A stretch of DNA of 64,000 nucleotides. Source: Kribbella jiaozuonensis (GTDB taxonomy: Bacteria > Actinomycetota > Actinomycetes > Propionibacteriales > Kribbellaceae). Below the pieces are notes generated by a model. It was not told the DNA's origin, did no database searches, and was given only the letters and a program-made list of their open reading frames with translations. Where the stretch lies: NCBI RefSeq assembly GCF_005233875.1, contig NZ_SZPZ01000005.1, forward strand, positions 372,001 through 436,000, given 5' to 3'. A program made the translations under genes and the position numbers. Positions 32,153 to 40,551 of this stretch are shown piece after piece (within the stretch, counting starts at the first letter, position 1; each line of letters starts with the position of its first letter).

Positions 32153-33208
32153 TTATCCCAGCTTCGGCGAGAGTGCACCCATCGGAGTGAGCCAGGTCGC
32201 GATTTTGGCCAGCCCGGTGCCCAGCCGCTCGATCGCCGTCAGCTTGATCGGGACGTCGTGCCCGAACGCCCGGACCACCTGTCCGAGCTGGTCCGGGGGC
32301 AGGTCCCCGATCAGCGTGTAGACGATCCCGCCGGACGACCAGACGACGTACGACGGCATTCCGTACCGCTGGTAGACGCCCGGGCTGTCGGTGCTGCTGA
32401 AGCCTGCGACCGCAGCCGGGTCCAGCGTGCCGCGCTGCTCGAACACCGAGACGTTGAACAGCCCGTCGGAGTACGAGAACTGCAGCGAGCCGTTGGCGGT
32501 GTCCCGGTGGACGTCGTACAGCTTGAGCGACGCGGGCAGCTCCGGGGCGCACACCCAACCCTGGGACCGCAGGTTGTCGACCTTGCCCATGCCGACCGCT
32601 TCGACACCGCTCGGCAGCATCGGCGGCAGGTGGCCGAGGAACTCGGAGTTCTCGATCTCCAGCTCGGTGAACACTGTGGCCCGGACCATCGTCTTGCCGT
32701 CCTCGCTGAACAGCTGACGCTGCAGGAGCAGTCCGGTCGCCTTGTCGATCCAGAACCGGGCAGCCAGCGTCTTGTCGTCCCGGAGCGCCTCCACGAGCAC
32801 TGCGGTCCGTCCGATGAGGTCCGTGCAGCACTTGTCGACCAGTTGGTACGTCGCCTGCAGCAGCGACAGCGGTCCGCCGTCGATCGCGGCATCCGTGGTC
32901 GTGGCACGCTGCACGAACGCCTTTGCGCCCGGAGCGGACGACGAACCGAGCACGCTGATCTCGGAGCCCTGCGACGCCGCATGGGTGATGTCGAACATCG
33001 CGGAACTGGCGCCCTGCGGTCCCCAGGCGGTGATGATCTGCGTGCCGTGGTACGAGACCCGGTTCGGTGCGGCGGCTGCCCGCTGCAGCCAGCTCACCGC
33101 GGTCGGCGAGTCCGCCTTCGAGAGCGCCGGTACGGCGGCCGCGGACGTGGGCAGGCCGAAACCGATCAGGGCTGTGCTGACCAGGACGGCGAGCCGTGAG
33201 AGGCTCAC
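32153..33208 (-). CDS. rseB: MucB/RseB-like secreted sigma-regulatory protein
   Basis: A 351-residue protein with a Sec signal (MSLSRLAVLVSTALIGFGL, cleavage near SAAAVPA ~residue 25). The remainder has the RseB/MucB layout: an N-terminal lipoprotein-carrier-like beta domain (AVSWLQRAAAAPNRVSYHGTQIITAW, DKATGLLLQRQLFSEDG) and a smaller C-terminal domain with SVFEQRGTLD and YVVWSSGGIVYTLIGDLPPDQL. RseB-type proteins bind the extracytoplasmic part of the anti-sigma factor and protect it from cleavage until lipids or misfolded proteins pull it away. It starts 3 bases after rseA, supporting this. Secreted domains of this kind are less typical next to actinobacterial sigE than rseA and htrA. Confidence 0.85.
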   Translation of the reverse strand: MSLSRLAVLVSTALIGFGLPTSAAAVPALSKADSPTAVSWLQRAAAAPNRVSYHGTQIITAWGPQGASSAMFDITHAASQGSEISVLGSSSAPGAKAFVQRATTTDAAIDGGPLSLLQATYQLVDKCCTDLIGRTAVLVEALRDDKTLAARFWIDKATGLLLQRQLFSEDGKTMVRATVFTELEIENSEFLGHLPPMLPSGVEAVGMGKVDNLRSQGWVCAPELPASLKLYDVHRDTANGSLQFSYSDGLFNVSVFEQRGTLDPAAVAGFSSTDSPGVYQRYGMPSYVVWSSGGIVYTLIGDLPPDQLGQVVRAFGHDVPIKLTAIERLGTGLAKIATWLTPMGALSPKLG

Positions 33209-33211
33209 CGG

Positions 33212-33823
33212 TCAGCGCCCGGTCAGGGCCACCGGCTGGAGCGTCGAGGTCAGCCCGGCGTACCCAGAACCGTTGTAGGAGTTGAGCACGGCGACCGGGT
33301 CGGCGAACGGCGCTCCGCCGCTCGTGGTCGCGTGATCGGACGTGAAGCTCGCGACCGGCGGCTGCAACGCGGGCGGCTGCTCCGACCGGGACGGGTCGCC
33401 GACGACGAACGCAGTACCGAGCAGGGAGGCGACGGCGGCGGCCGAGCCGGCTGCGCCCAGCACACCGGTACGGCGGCGGGATCTGGTGCCGCGGGCGGAG
33501 CCCGGACGGGTGCCACCTGTGCGCCCGGCCGGGAACGCAGAGCGCTGCGGGAACAGGCTCACGGCCGGCGTGAGCACCGGGCGGACCTCTTCGCGTGGCT
33601 CGGTCGAGAACGACGAGACGCCCATCAGACGCTGCATGAGGTCGGTGGACGGGTCCTGCGAGTCCAGGCCGGCCATCCGCGCCTTCAGCCGGCGCTGCGC
33701 GTCCACCTCGGCGCGGCAGGTGTCGCAGCCGACCAGGTGGCTCAGGACCTTGTCGCGGGAGTCGTGGTCGAGCTCTCCGTCGACCACGGCGCTCAGCTTG
33801 TCGAGCGGGTGTTGCAGGCTCAT
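33212..33823 (-). CDS. rseA: RseA-type zinc-binding anti-sigma factor
   Basis: A 203-residue anti-sigma factor. The N-terminal ~50 residues hold the ZAS motif, SRDKVLSHLVGCDTCRAEVDAQ, with His and two Cys in HxxxCxxC spacing. Further on, a single Ala/Val-rich membrane helix (GVLGAAGSAAAVASLLGTAFVV, ~residues 119-140) separates an unstructured Arg/Ser-rich linker from a ~60-residue extracytoplasmic tail. This arrangement fits a membrane-tethered SigE inhibitor whose outer part is the RseB target. ATG 33823 overlaps the sigE stop by 4 bp (ATGA), so sigma and anti-sigma are made in balance. Signal-dependent proteolysis or redox changes at the zinc site would release SigE. Confidence 0.92.
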   Translation of the reverse strand: MSLQHPLDKLSAVVDGELDHDSRDKVLSHLVGCDTCRAEVDAQRRLKARMAGLDSQDPSTDLMQRLMGVSSFSTEPREEVRPVLTPAVSLFPQRSAFPAGRTGGTRPGSARGTRSRRRTGVLGAAGSAAAVASLLGTAFVVGDPSRSEQPPALQPPVASFTSDHATTSGGAPFADPVAVLNSYNGSGYAGLTSTLQPVALTGR

Positions 33824-34488
33824 CGGAGGTCGCCTCCGTCGCTGAACAGGCCACCGTCTGCCGGTGGACCGCCGACGCGGGTCTGGCCGGACCGCGGGGC
33901 CCGGTGCTCCAGGTGCTTGCGCAGCATCGAGCGGCCGCGGTGGATGCGGCTGCGGACGGTGCCGAGCTTGACGTCCAGGACGTCCGCGATCTCGTCGTAC
34001 GTCATGCCCTCGATGTCGCAGAGCACGACGGCGGCGCGGAAGTCCTCGGGCAGCGCGTCGAGCGCGTCCTGCACGTCGTGGTCGAACAGGTCTGAGTCCA
34101 GCTTCTCGGCCGGGCCCTCGCCCTTGGCCGGCAACCGGTCGTGGGCGTCCTCGGGCAGGCCGTCGAAACGGATCCGCTGCTTGCGGCGGGCGCCGTCGAG
34201 GAACAGGTTCGTGGTGATCCGGTACAGCCAGCCCTCGAAGGTGCCCGGCGTGTACGACGACAGCGAGCGGAAGACCCGGACGAACACTTCCTGGGTCAGG
34301 TCCTCGGCGTCGTGCTTGTTACCGGTCAGGCGGTAGGCGAGCCGGTAGACCCGGGCGGAGTGGGTGCGGACGATCTCGTCCCACGAGGGCAGCACCTCGG
34401 GCGCCACCGGCGCGGGTGCGGTCCTGGTGTCGGCGGGCTTCACCGCGACGCCTCCCTGGGTCCTCTCGGCAATAAGCGTGAAGGCCAT
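33820..34488 (-). CDS. sigE: ECF RNA polymerase sigma factor SigE
   Basis: A 222-residue group IV sigma factor. Region 2 (VRTHSARVYRLAYRLTGNKHDAEDLTQEVFVRVFRSL, ~residues 39-75) and region 4 (DALDALPEDFRAAVVLCDIEGMTYDEIADVLDVKLGTVRSRIHRGRSMLRKHL) are complete; region 3 is missing, as expected. The N-terminal ~35 residues are an unstructured extension. A GGAAC-N17-CGTT promoter lies upstream, matching what SigE-type factors recognise, so autoregulation is likely. It leads rseA, rseB, htrA and tatB, the classical cell-envelope stress set. Presumed inducers are detergent, heat and cell-wall damage. Confidence 0.94.
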   Translation of the reverse strand: MAFTLIAERTQGGVAVKPADTRTAPAPVAPEVLPSWDEIVRTHSARVYRLAYRLTGNKHDAEDLTQEVFVRVFRSLSSYTPGTFEGWLYRITTNLFLDGARRKQRIRFDGLPEDAHDRLPAKGEGPAEKLDSDLFDHDVQDALDALPEDFRAAVVLCDIEGMTYDEIADVLDVKLGTVRSRIHRGRSMLRKHLEHRAPRSGQTRVGGPPADGGLFSDGGDLR

Positions 34489-34562
34489 GGTGCCGCGGTC
34501 ACCGTCCTCTGCGCACGTCGGGAAAACCCGGGCCGGACCCTGGTTTGTTCGTACGACGGCTC

Positions 34563-34588
34563 AACGCGGCGCTCCGGCCGGAAGTTCC
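34563..34588 (-). promoter_or_regulatory. Candidate ECF (SigE) promoter of the sigE operon
   Basis: On the minus strand GGAAC (34588-34584) and CGTT (34566-34563) are spaced by 17 bases. This matches the GGAAC / CGTT pattern of ECF sigma factors such as SigE. The transcription start would lie about 65-70 bases before the sigE ATG. The site sits wholly inside the 150-bp gap between the biotin-carrier stop and sigE. Confidence 0.6.
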
Positions 34589-34638
34589 CGGCCGGTGCCC
34601 TCACCGGTAAAGACGCGCAGACGGCCATTTCGGTTGAA

Positions 34639-34860
34639 TCAGTTCTCCTCGATCACGGCGATCGGGTCACCGTCGCGGACGACCTCGCCCTCGGTGACCT
34701 TCAGCTCGGTGATGGTCCCGGCCACCTCGGCGAGCACCGGGATCTCCATCTTCATCGACTCCAGGATGACCAGGGTGTCATCCGGACTCACCGTGTCCCC
34801 GGCCTTGGCAGTGACCTTCAGCACGTTGGCCACCAGCTCGGCCAGCACGGTGTGACTCAT
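34639..34860 (-). CDS. Stand-alone biotin/lipoyl carrier protein (TB7.3-like)
   Basis: A 73-residue single-domain carrier from ATG 34860. The biotinylation site is VILESMKMEIP (Lys36 in ESMKM), and the hammerhead fold is complete from VLAELVANVLKVTAKAGDTV to EGEVVRDGDPIAVIEEN. Such tiny biotinyl proteins occur in actinobacteria, for example Rv3221c (TB7.3) near sigH-rshA in mycobacteria. The role is unknown: it may be a biotin reservoir or a subunit of an unidentified carboxylase. It lies on the same strand just upstream of sigE. Confidence 0.92.
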   Translation of the reverse strand: MSHTVLAELVANVLKVTAKAGDTVSPDDTLVILESMKMEIPVLAEVAGTITELKVTEGEVVRDGDPIAVIEEN

Positions 34861-34969
34861 GCCCCCGATCCTAGGCGGGGCGCAAGGGTTCGGCGTAGGC
34901 GCCCCTCGGGCAGCAGACCAGGGCACCTACGCCGAGTCGGTGAGCGGCTACCGAGCCGCTAGCGGGCCG

Positions 34970-37735
34970 CTAGTGGGCAGCCTCCGGTGCGAGCCGGATC
35001 GCGTTGAACAGCGCCGGGTTCTTCGTCTCCGCGACGCCCTTGCCCCAGGTCAGCCAGCCACGCCGCCCGGTGCCGTCGTTCTCGTTGATCACCACAGTCG
35101 TCGACAGCAGCCTGTCCAAGGCCTTGAACCCGAGCGTGCTCCACGGGATCGCGATCTCGTACGTCGTGGTGTGCGCCGTCTCGTCGCGCACCACCTTGGC
35201 CTGCACGCCCGGCGGCACACCGGCCTGCGTCGTCGGTGTCCACCGCCAGGTGTCCACCGGACCGGCGTCGGTGAGAGCAGCGCCGATCTCCTGCGTCTGG
35301 GTGGTCTCGCCCGGTGCGCCTGCCGTCATCCCGAGCTGCAGACCGTCACCGCCCCAGATGTTGCCCGCGCGGTTCGGCTGCGAGAACACGTCGTCGGTGA
35401 CCTTGGCAGACAGGTACAGGTTCTGGTCGTCGTGCGTGAGCCACAGCGAACCGGACAGGTCACTCGGCCCACCCCACCCGGTCACCGGCGGCGTACCGGT
35501 CCCTTCCAGCGCGATCGCCGGCTGCTTGGCCACCGCTGGATCGATCACACCGTCCAGCTTCACTGTGTGCCGCTTGGCAAGCGTCGGCGCGGTAACCGGC
35601 ACCAGCGTGCCTGAGGCGGTGATGTTCGTCTCCCCCGTTCTCCGAAGGCTCGCGGACCACGTGGAAGCTGCTGTGAGGGTCAGAGGCACGTCCACCTCAC
35701 GTGTGGAGTGAGCGGCGACGGTGCAGCCTGCGAGGAGGGTTCCGGACTTGCTGCCAGACACCCAGTCCAGTCCCGCCACGGTCTGCGCGTGCGCCGACGC
35801 GTTGGTGATGCGGAAGCGCAGCAGGTCCTTCCCGCTTCCGTTGAGCACGTGCGAGCCGGTCACGGACAGCGGTGGGGTCGCGGTGCCAGTAGCTGACACG
35901 AGTGCGACCGCTTGGCCGTCCACAGTGACCTTGGCCGAGTAGGTACGCGCTCCAGTCGAGTCCTGCGCCGGGTAGCTGACCGCAGTGGTTGCGGTAGCAC
36001 CCGCGGCCACGGAGCCGGTGGTGTCAGCACCGCCTGCCGACACGGTGTACGCGTGAGTGACCGCGTCCGGGTTCGTGAATGTCAGCGTGCCCGTAGCCGG
36101 GTCGCCCGCGATCTCCGGTGCCACCGACAGCGCGAACCGGCTCGACGGAAGCATCGGCCCAGTGATCGCACCACGCAGGTACACCGGGTCCGGCCCAGCA
36201 GTCACCCACACATGCCCGCCGGCGTCCGCAGTCAGGTCGGTCGCGACGCCGTACATGTTGGTGACCTGGACGGTCGACCCCGCGGGCGCGGTGGCCGCGA
36301 CGACTCCTGGCGTGGTCGACCAGACCGCGTGCACCGATTGCCCACCACCGGCGTCGAAGGCGACGTCGTACCCGTTGGTGCCGAAGCGGGTCTGGCCGGT
36401 CAGCGGAAGCTGGTCGATCTGACGTGCCAGGACAGCCGTAGCGACGTACGACGGCTTGGGTACGAGCGCGCCGCGGGTGTCGAGCCGGTTGCGCACCAGG
36501 CCGAACCGGTTCTCGACGTTCGACGGGTCGGTGCCCGAGTCCATGAAGTTGTACGAGCTGTACCGGGCCACGCCGTTGCCGTAGGCAAGCAGGTTGCCGC
36601 GTACCAGGTCACGCGCCTGCGCCGGCTCCGACACCGCGCTGGGGTTGGTACCGGTGGCCCAGCCCTGCTCGCTGATGTAGATCGGCTTGGTCGAGCCGTG
36701 CGCCGCCATGATGCTGCGGATGGTGTTGACGTAGGTGACCGAGGCCTCCGGGTCCAGCGGCTGCACGTACGGGTGGATCGTCACCGCGTCCACGTAGTCC
36801 AGCCCGCCGAGGTCGGCGAACTTGGTGAACCAGCCCTGCCAGTCGTTGATGACCGCCAGCGACGGACCGGTCAGCTTCACGTCCGGGTGCTTCGCCCGGA
36901 CCGCCGCGCTCACCATCTTGAGCAGTGCGACGTAGTTCTCCGGGCTGGCCTTCGCGGCGCCGTTCGGGTCGCGCAGGTTCCACTCGTTCCACAGCTCGTA
37001 CGTCGTGTGCTCGGTGCCGAACTCGTCGACCGCGGCAACGGCGTACCGCGTGAACGCTGCGCGCTGCTCGTCGGTCGACGGTGCCTCGTCCGGGTAGTAC
37101 AGAGTGTTGCCGTAGTCGAGGATGTTCAGGAAGTCGACGTTGTTCGCGTCCAGCGCGGCCTTGTAGTCCTTGACCTTCTGCGGGAACTGGATGACGTCCT
37201 TGGTGGTCTCAGCCGCAGCCCAGAACGCCTCGTCGCGGTCGGTGGAGATTCCACCCTGCGCCATCAGCGGCACGGCTTCCAGACCCGGATTGCTCGCGCT
37301 GCTGAATCCCAGTGCACCCGCGACGCCGATCCGGGTGTCCGTGGAGGTGGAGAAGTCATGCGGAGTCAGTACGGCGAAGTCCGTGCCGCCCAGCGTGGTC
37401 GTGCCGTCGGATCCGACCGCTGTGAGATCGGTCTGGTACCAGCCCGGCGTACTGATCGACAGCGGGAGTTGTCCGCTGAGCGAGGCGGCCGATGCGGAGC
37501 CCTTGGCGACTTCGGTGCCGCCGGCGTCGCGGACCGTCCAGTTGACGGTGGTGGCGTCGGTGCTGAAGCCCAGCTTCACCTGCTGCCCGACGGTGAAGGT
37601 GTTGCCGACCGTGGTCGGCGTGATGGTCAGGGTCGGCGCAGCGGTGGTCGCCGCGTGCGCAGGTGACTGGAGTACGGCGGCCAGCAGCAAACCGGCCGTG
37701 AGAAGACTGACTGCGCCGGAGCGGCGACGGGTCAT
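34970..37735 (-). CDS. Large secreted clan GH-A glycosidase with C-terminal CBM9-like domain
   Basis: A 921-residue extracellular enzyme. The ATG 37735 has a GGGAGGAG SD; a Sec signal (SLLTAGLLLAAVLQSPAHAA, cleavage ~residue 29) follows. Residues ~33-130 are Ig-like beta sheets. The catalytic barrel (~135-430) has ELWNEWNLRDP with likely acid/base Glu251 and IYISEQGWATG with likely nucleophile Glu356, typical for GH39/GH5-like enzymes. Residues ~430-730 form further beta domains. Residues ~740-921 resemble a CBM9/DOMON-like sugar-binding domain (KLDGVIDPAVAKQPAIALEG, LYLSAKVTDDVFSQP). The substrate is unknown; position with a LacI repressor and a sugar transporter suggests a plant polysaccharide. 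A LacI-type box lies 22 bp upstream. Confidence 0.88.
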   Translation of the reverse strand: MTRRRSGAVSLLTAGLLLAAVLQSPAHAATTAAPTLTITPTTVGNTFTVGQQVKLGFSTDATTVNWTVRDAGGTEVAKGSASAASLSGQLPLSISTPGWYQTDLTAVGSDGTTTLGGTDFAVLTPHDFSTSTDTRIGVAGALGFSSASNPGLEAVPLMAQGGISTDRDEAFWAAAETTKDVIQFPQKVKDYKAALDANNVDFLNILDYGNTLYYPDEAPSTDEQRAAFTRYAVAAVDEFGTEHTTYELWNEWNLRDPNGAAKASPENYVALLKMVSAAVRAKHPDVKLTGPSLAVINDWQGWFTKFADLGGLDYVDAVTIHPYVQPLDPEASVTYVNTIRSIMAAHGSTKPIYISEQGWATGTNPSAVSEPAQARDLVRGNLLAYGNGVARYSSYNFMDSGTDPSNVENRFGLVRNRLDTRGALVPKPSYVATAVLARQIDQLPLTGQTRFGTNGYDVAFDAGGGQSVHAVWSTTPGVVAATAPAGSTVQVTNMYGVATDLTADAGGHVWVTAGPDPVYLRGAITGPMLPSSRFALSVAPEIAGDPATGTLTFTNPDAVTHAYTVSAGGADTTGSVAAGATATTAVSYPAQDSTGARTYSAKVTVDGQAVALVSATGTATPPLSVTGSHVLNGSGKDLLRFRITNASAHAQTVAGLDWVSGSKSGTLLAGCTVAAHSTREVDVPLTLTAASTWSASLRRTGETNITASGTLVPVTAPTLAKRHTVKLDGVIDPAVAKQPAIALEGTGTPPVTGWGGPSDLSGSLWLTHDDQNLYLSAKVTDDVFSQPNRAGNIWGGDGLQLGMTAGAPGETTQTQEIGAALTDAGPVDTWRWTPTTQAGVPPGVQAKVVRDETAHTTTYEIAIPWSTLGFKALDRLLSTTVVINENDGTGRRGWLTWGKGVAETKNPALFNAIRLAPEAAH

Positions 37736-37756
37736 GAAGTGCTCCTCCCAGGGGAA

Positions 37757-37772
37757 GCGAAAGCGGTTTCGC
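37757..37772. promoter_or_regulatory. LacI-family operator before the secreted glycosidase
   Basis: GCGAAAGCGGTTTCGC is a 16-bp near-palindrome of the LacI/CcpA type with central CG. It lies 22 bp upstream of the glycosidase start at 37735 and 64 bp before the divergent LacI gene at 37836. Two similar boxes are found before the binding-protein gene at 42786, so one repressor probably controls all three sites. Confidence 0.7.
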
Positions 37773-37835
37773 AAATCACACCTTCATACGCCGCGACGCG
37801 ACTGTCAACGGCTCGAAGCTGACTACGATGTGCAC

Positions 37836-38834
37836 ATGGCCGATTCAGTGATCACCCTGTCCGATGTGGCCGCCGCGGCTGGGGTGTCGCTCTCGACGGC
37901 CTCCAAGGCGCTGAACGGCACCGACCGGATCTCCGAAGCCACCCGGGAACACGTCCGCGTCACTGCGGACCGGCTGGGCTTCCGCCACAACGCACTGGCC
38001 CGCTCGTTCGCCCGCGGCCGCAGCCAGACCATCGGCGTACTCACGCACCGCGCGTCGAACCCGTTCACCCGCGTGGTGCTCGCCACCGCCGCCACCGAGC
38101 TCGGCGCCAAGGAGCAGGCCATCCTGCTCTACGACGCCCGGATGGACGAGCAGCACGACGTGACCGAGAGTGTCCTGCAGCTCCGGGCCCGCCGGATCGA
38201 CGGCGTGATCGTGATCGGCACCAGCACGTCGTTCCGGACCCCGTCGTTCACCGGCCGGTTCGACGTCCCGGTGATCAATGCGTTCACGGTCCCCGAGGAT
38301 CCGGAGGACACCACGATCACCGCCGACGACTTCGCGATCGGGCGGCTCGCGATCAGCCACCTGCTGTCGATCGGCCGGCGCCGGATCGCGCACCTCACCG
38401 CGGAGCCCCACGACATGGCAGCGCAACGACGGGCCGAGGGCGCCGGTCAGCTCCTCGCCGAGGCCGGGCTCGACTGGGCGGCACCGGTCCGCTTCGGGCG
38501 CTGGCGCGAGGAGTGGGGCGAGCAGGCCGCGACCGAGTTGCTCACCGAGGCGCCCGACATCGACGCGATCTTCTGCGGCAGCGACGCGATCGGCCGTGGT
38601 GTGGAGCGGGTCGTCCGGGCCACCGGCCGGCAGGTGCCCGGCGATGTCGCGCTGATCGGCGTCGACAACTGGGAGAGCCTGATGCACGACCAGCGCGGCA
38701 CCCGGCACCTGACCACGATCGACGTCGGTCTCGAGGAGATCGGTCGCGTGGTCGCCAACCGCCTCCTCGAGGGTGACCTCCGGCCCGGTGTCGAGTACGT
38801 CGAGCCTCACGTGGTGATCGCCGACACCGCCTGA
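37836..38834 (+). CDS. LacI-family sugar-responsive repressor
   Basis: A 332-residue repressor. The HTH is canonical: ITLSDVAAAAGVSLSTASKALNG (residues ~6-28), with a hinge helix region (RHNALARSFARGRSQTIGVL). The periplasmic-binding-protein-like core (residues ~62-332) is complete, with IDAIFCGSDAIGRGVERVVRATG and the dimer segment VALIGVDNWE. ATG 37836 is used; a GTG two codons earlier is possible. It is divergent from the secreted glycosidase, and GCGAAAGyGsTTTCGC boxes at 37757, 42839 and 42870 fit its predicted operator. The inducer is probably an oligosaccharide from the glycosidase. It overlaps the convergent epimerase gene by 28 bp. Confidence 0.93.
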   Translation: MADSVITLSDVAAAAGVSLSTASKALNGTDRISEATREHVRVTADRLGFRHNALARSFARGRSQTIGVLTHRASNPFTRVVLATAATELGAKEQAILLYDARMDEQHDVTESVLQLRARRIDGVIVIGTSTSFRTPSFTGRFDVPVINAFTVPEDPEDTTITADDFAIGRLAISHLLSIGRRRIAHLTAEPHDMAAQRRAEGAGQLLAEAGLDWAAPVRFGRWREEWGEQAATELLTEAPDIDAIFCGSDAIGRGVERVVRATGRQVPGDVALIGVDNWESLMHDQRGTRHLTTIDVGLEEIGRVVANRLLEGDLRPGVEYVEPHVVIADTA

Positions 38835-39670
38835 TCGTGGATCGAGTACCGCGGCCGGAAGCCCAGCAGTTCTCGTGCCCGCGTGGTGTCGACCAACGAG
38901 TCACGTCCTTGGACAGCTCGCCGCAGCGGGACGGTCGGCGCGTACTCGCGGAGCAGTTCGTCGGTCTTCCGGTCGATGAGGATGTCATCGGCCGCCAGAC
39001 CGAGCACATGCGCGCCAGCAGCCGTTGACTCGAGCGCGGCGATGATCGCCCGCACACCGTCCCGCAGGTCGAGGTACGCCCAACCTTCGCGAGCCATCAC
39101 CGACGGGTCGTTCTCCGCCCGCGCCGCGAACTTGAACAGCTCCTCGCGATTCTTCACCAGCGGGAAGCGCAGTGCGATCACGTTGATTCCCCAACGACGC
39201 CAGGCCATCCGTGCGCTCTGCTCGTCCACACTTTTGGACAACGAGTACGCATCGGCGATATCCGCCTCCACCTCCTCGTCCAGCGGGTAGTACGCCGGCT
39301 CCACGTCGTTCACGTTCATCGGTACGCCGAACGCGTTGATGCTGCTGGCAATCACCACCCGCTCGATCCGCTGCTGCCCAGCCTGTGCCAGCACGTTGAA
39401 CGTCGCCGCAACGTTGTTCTCGAACACCTCCTCCGGCGTACCCAGACTGGGATGCGGAATCGCAGCCAGGTGCAGTACGGCGTCCACGCCGTCGAGTGCT
39501 GCGGTCACGTCCTCGGCCGACCGCGCATCGCCGACCAGTGGACGGTCCGCCGTACTGCTGTGGTCGTAGCGCAGCGACAGACCGGTCACGTCGTACCCGG
39601 CAGCTTGCAGGCCGTCTACAGCGGCACGGCCGATCGATCCGTCCGCACCGGTGACCAGAACCCGTTTCAC
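38807..39670 (-). CDS. NAD(P)-dependent sugar epimerase/dehydrogenase (SDR-e family)
   Basis: A 287-residue extended SDR from GTG 39670, whose start overlaps the permease stop (GTGA). The NAD site is VLVTGADGSIGRAAVDGL (residues 4-21); the catalytic region has VVIASSINAFGV (Ser) and SLSKSVDEQSARMAW, where the usual YxxxK appears as DAYSLSK (Tyr/Lys). Typical reactions are 4-epimerisation of nucleotide sugars or oxidation of uronates; the short length and the ABC-transporter operon favour a uronate-dehydrogenase-like or nucleotide-independent role, but this is inference. Last gene of the transporter operon. Confidence 0.85.
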   Translation of the reverse strand: MKRVLVTGADGSIGRAAVDGLQAAGYDVTGLSLRYDHSSTADRPLVGDARSAEDVTAALDGVDAVLHLAAIPHPSLGTPEEVFENNVAATFNVLAQAGQQRIERVVIASSINAFGVPMNVNDVEPAYYPLDEEVEADIADAYSLSKSVDEQSARMAWRRWGINVIALRFPLVKNREELFKFAARAENDPSVMAREGWAYLDLRDGVRAIIAALESTAAGAHVLGLAADDILIDRKTDELLREYAPTVPLRRAVQGRDSLVDTTRARELLGFRPRYSIHDQAVSAITT

Positions 39671-40551
39671 GCCTTGATTCCCCCAGACAGGCCCACACCA
39701 CGTAGAAATGCTCGCTGGAAAACCAGGAACAGCAGCACCGGGATCAGCAGGGCCAGGAACAGACCCGCCAACTGGATGTTGAGCTCCGTCACCTTGGCGA
39801 TCTTGGGCAACGCCACCGAGACCGGCTGCAGATCCGGATTCGTCAGCACCAGCAGAGGCCACAGGTAGTCCTTCCAGGAGGAGATGATGCTGAGCAGCAC
39901 GACCACACCGAGGATCGGCCGCGACAGCGGGAGCACGAGCGAGGTGAACACGCGGATCGACCCGGCGCCGTCGATACGGGCCGCTTCGAAGTACTCGCGT
40001 GGGATGCCGTCGAAGAACCGCTTCACGATCAGCACGTTGAACGCACTGGCCGCGGGTGGCAGCCAGACCGCCCAGAACGTGTTGGTCAGATTCGCGTGCA
40101 CCACAGGCACTTTCAGCACGGTCAGGTACAGCGGTACGAGCGAGACGATGTGCGGTACGAAGAGCGTGGCCAGGATCCCTGCGGACAGCACTGCGCCCCA
40201 CCGCGGCCGGAGCACGCTCAGTACGTAGCCGGCCGTCGTACAGACGATCAGTGACGCAAACGCCGTACCGGCCGCGATCATGGCGGTGTTGCCGAGGTAG
40301 TAGCCGATGTGGCCCTGTTGCCAGGCTGTCGCGAGGTTGCCCCACTGCACCTGGCCGGACGGGAACCAGGCCAATGGTGAACGGATGCTGTCCTGGGTCG
40401 GCGAGATCGCTGCCTTGAGCAACCAAAGCAGCGGACCGAGCCCGGCGATCAGCAGTCCGATCAGTACGACGACCTGTCCGATGACGAACGGCACTCGAAC
40501 CCGGGTCTGCTGCCGGTCCGAATCCGACAGCGCACCCCGATCCCCGCTCAC
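39667..40551 (-). CDS. Carbohydrate ABC transporter permease, MalG type
   Basis: A 294-residue CUT1 permease with six predicted helices, the first at residues ~24-44 (IGQVVVLIGLLIAGLGPLLW). The periplasmic loop (PLAWFPSGQVQWGNLATAW) and the EAA loop (FEAARIDGAGSIRVFTSLV) are present. The C-terminus FLRGVGLSGGIKA is standard. The gene overlaps both neighbours by 4 bp (ATGA upstream, GTGA downstream), so it is coupled to the MalF partner and the epimerase. Confidence 0.93.
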   Translation of the reverse strand: MSGDRGALSDSDRQQTRVRVPFVIGQVVVLIGLLIAGLGPLLWLLKAAISPTQDSIRSPLAWFPSGQVQWGNLATAWQQGHIGYYLGNTAMIAAGTAFASLIVCTTAGYVLSVLRPRWGAVLSAGILATLFVPHIVSLVPLYLTVLKVPVVHANLTNTFWAVWLPPAASAFNVLIVKRFFDGIPREYFEAARIDGAGSIRVFTSLVLPLSRPILGVVVLLSIISSWKDYLWPLLVLTNPDLQPVSVALPKIAKVTELNIQLAGLFLALLIPVLLFLVFQRAFLRGVGLSGGIKA

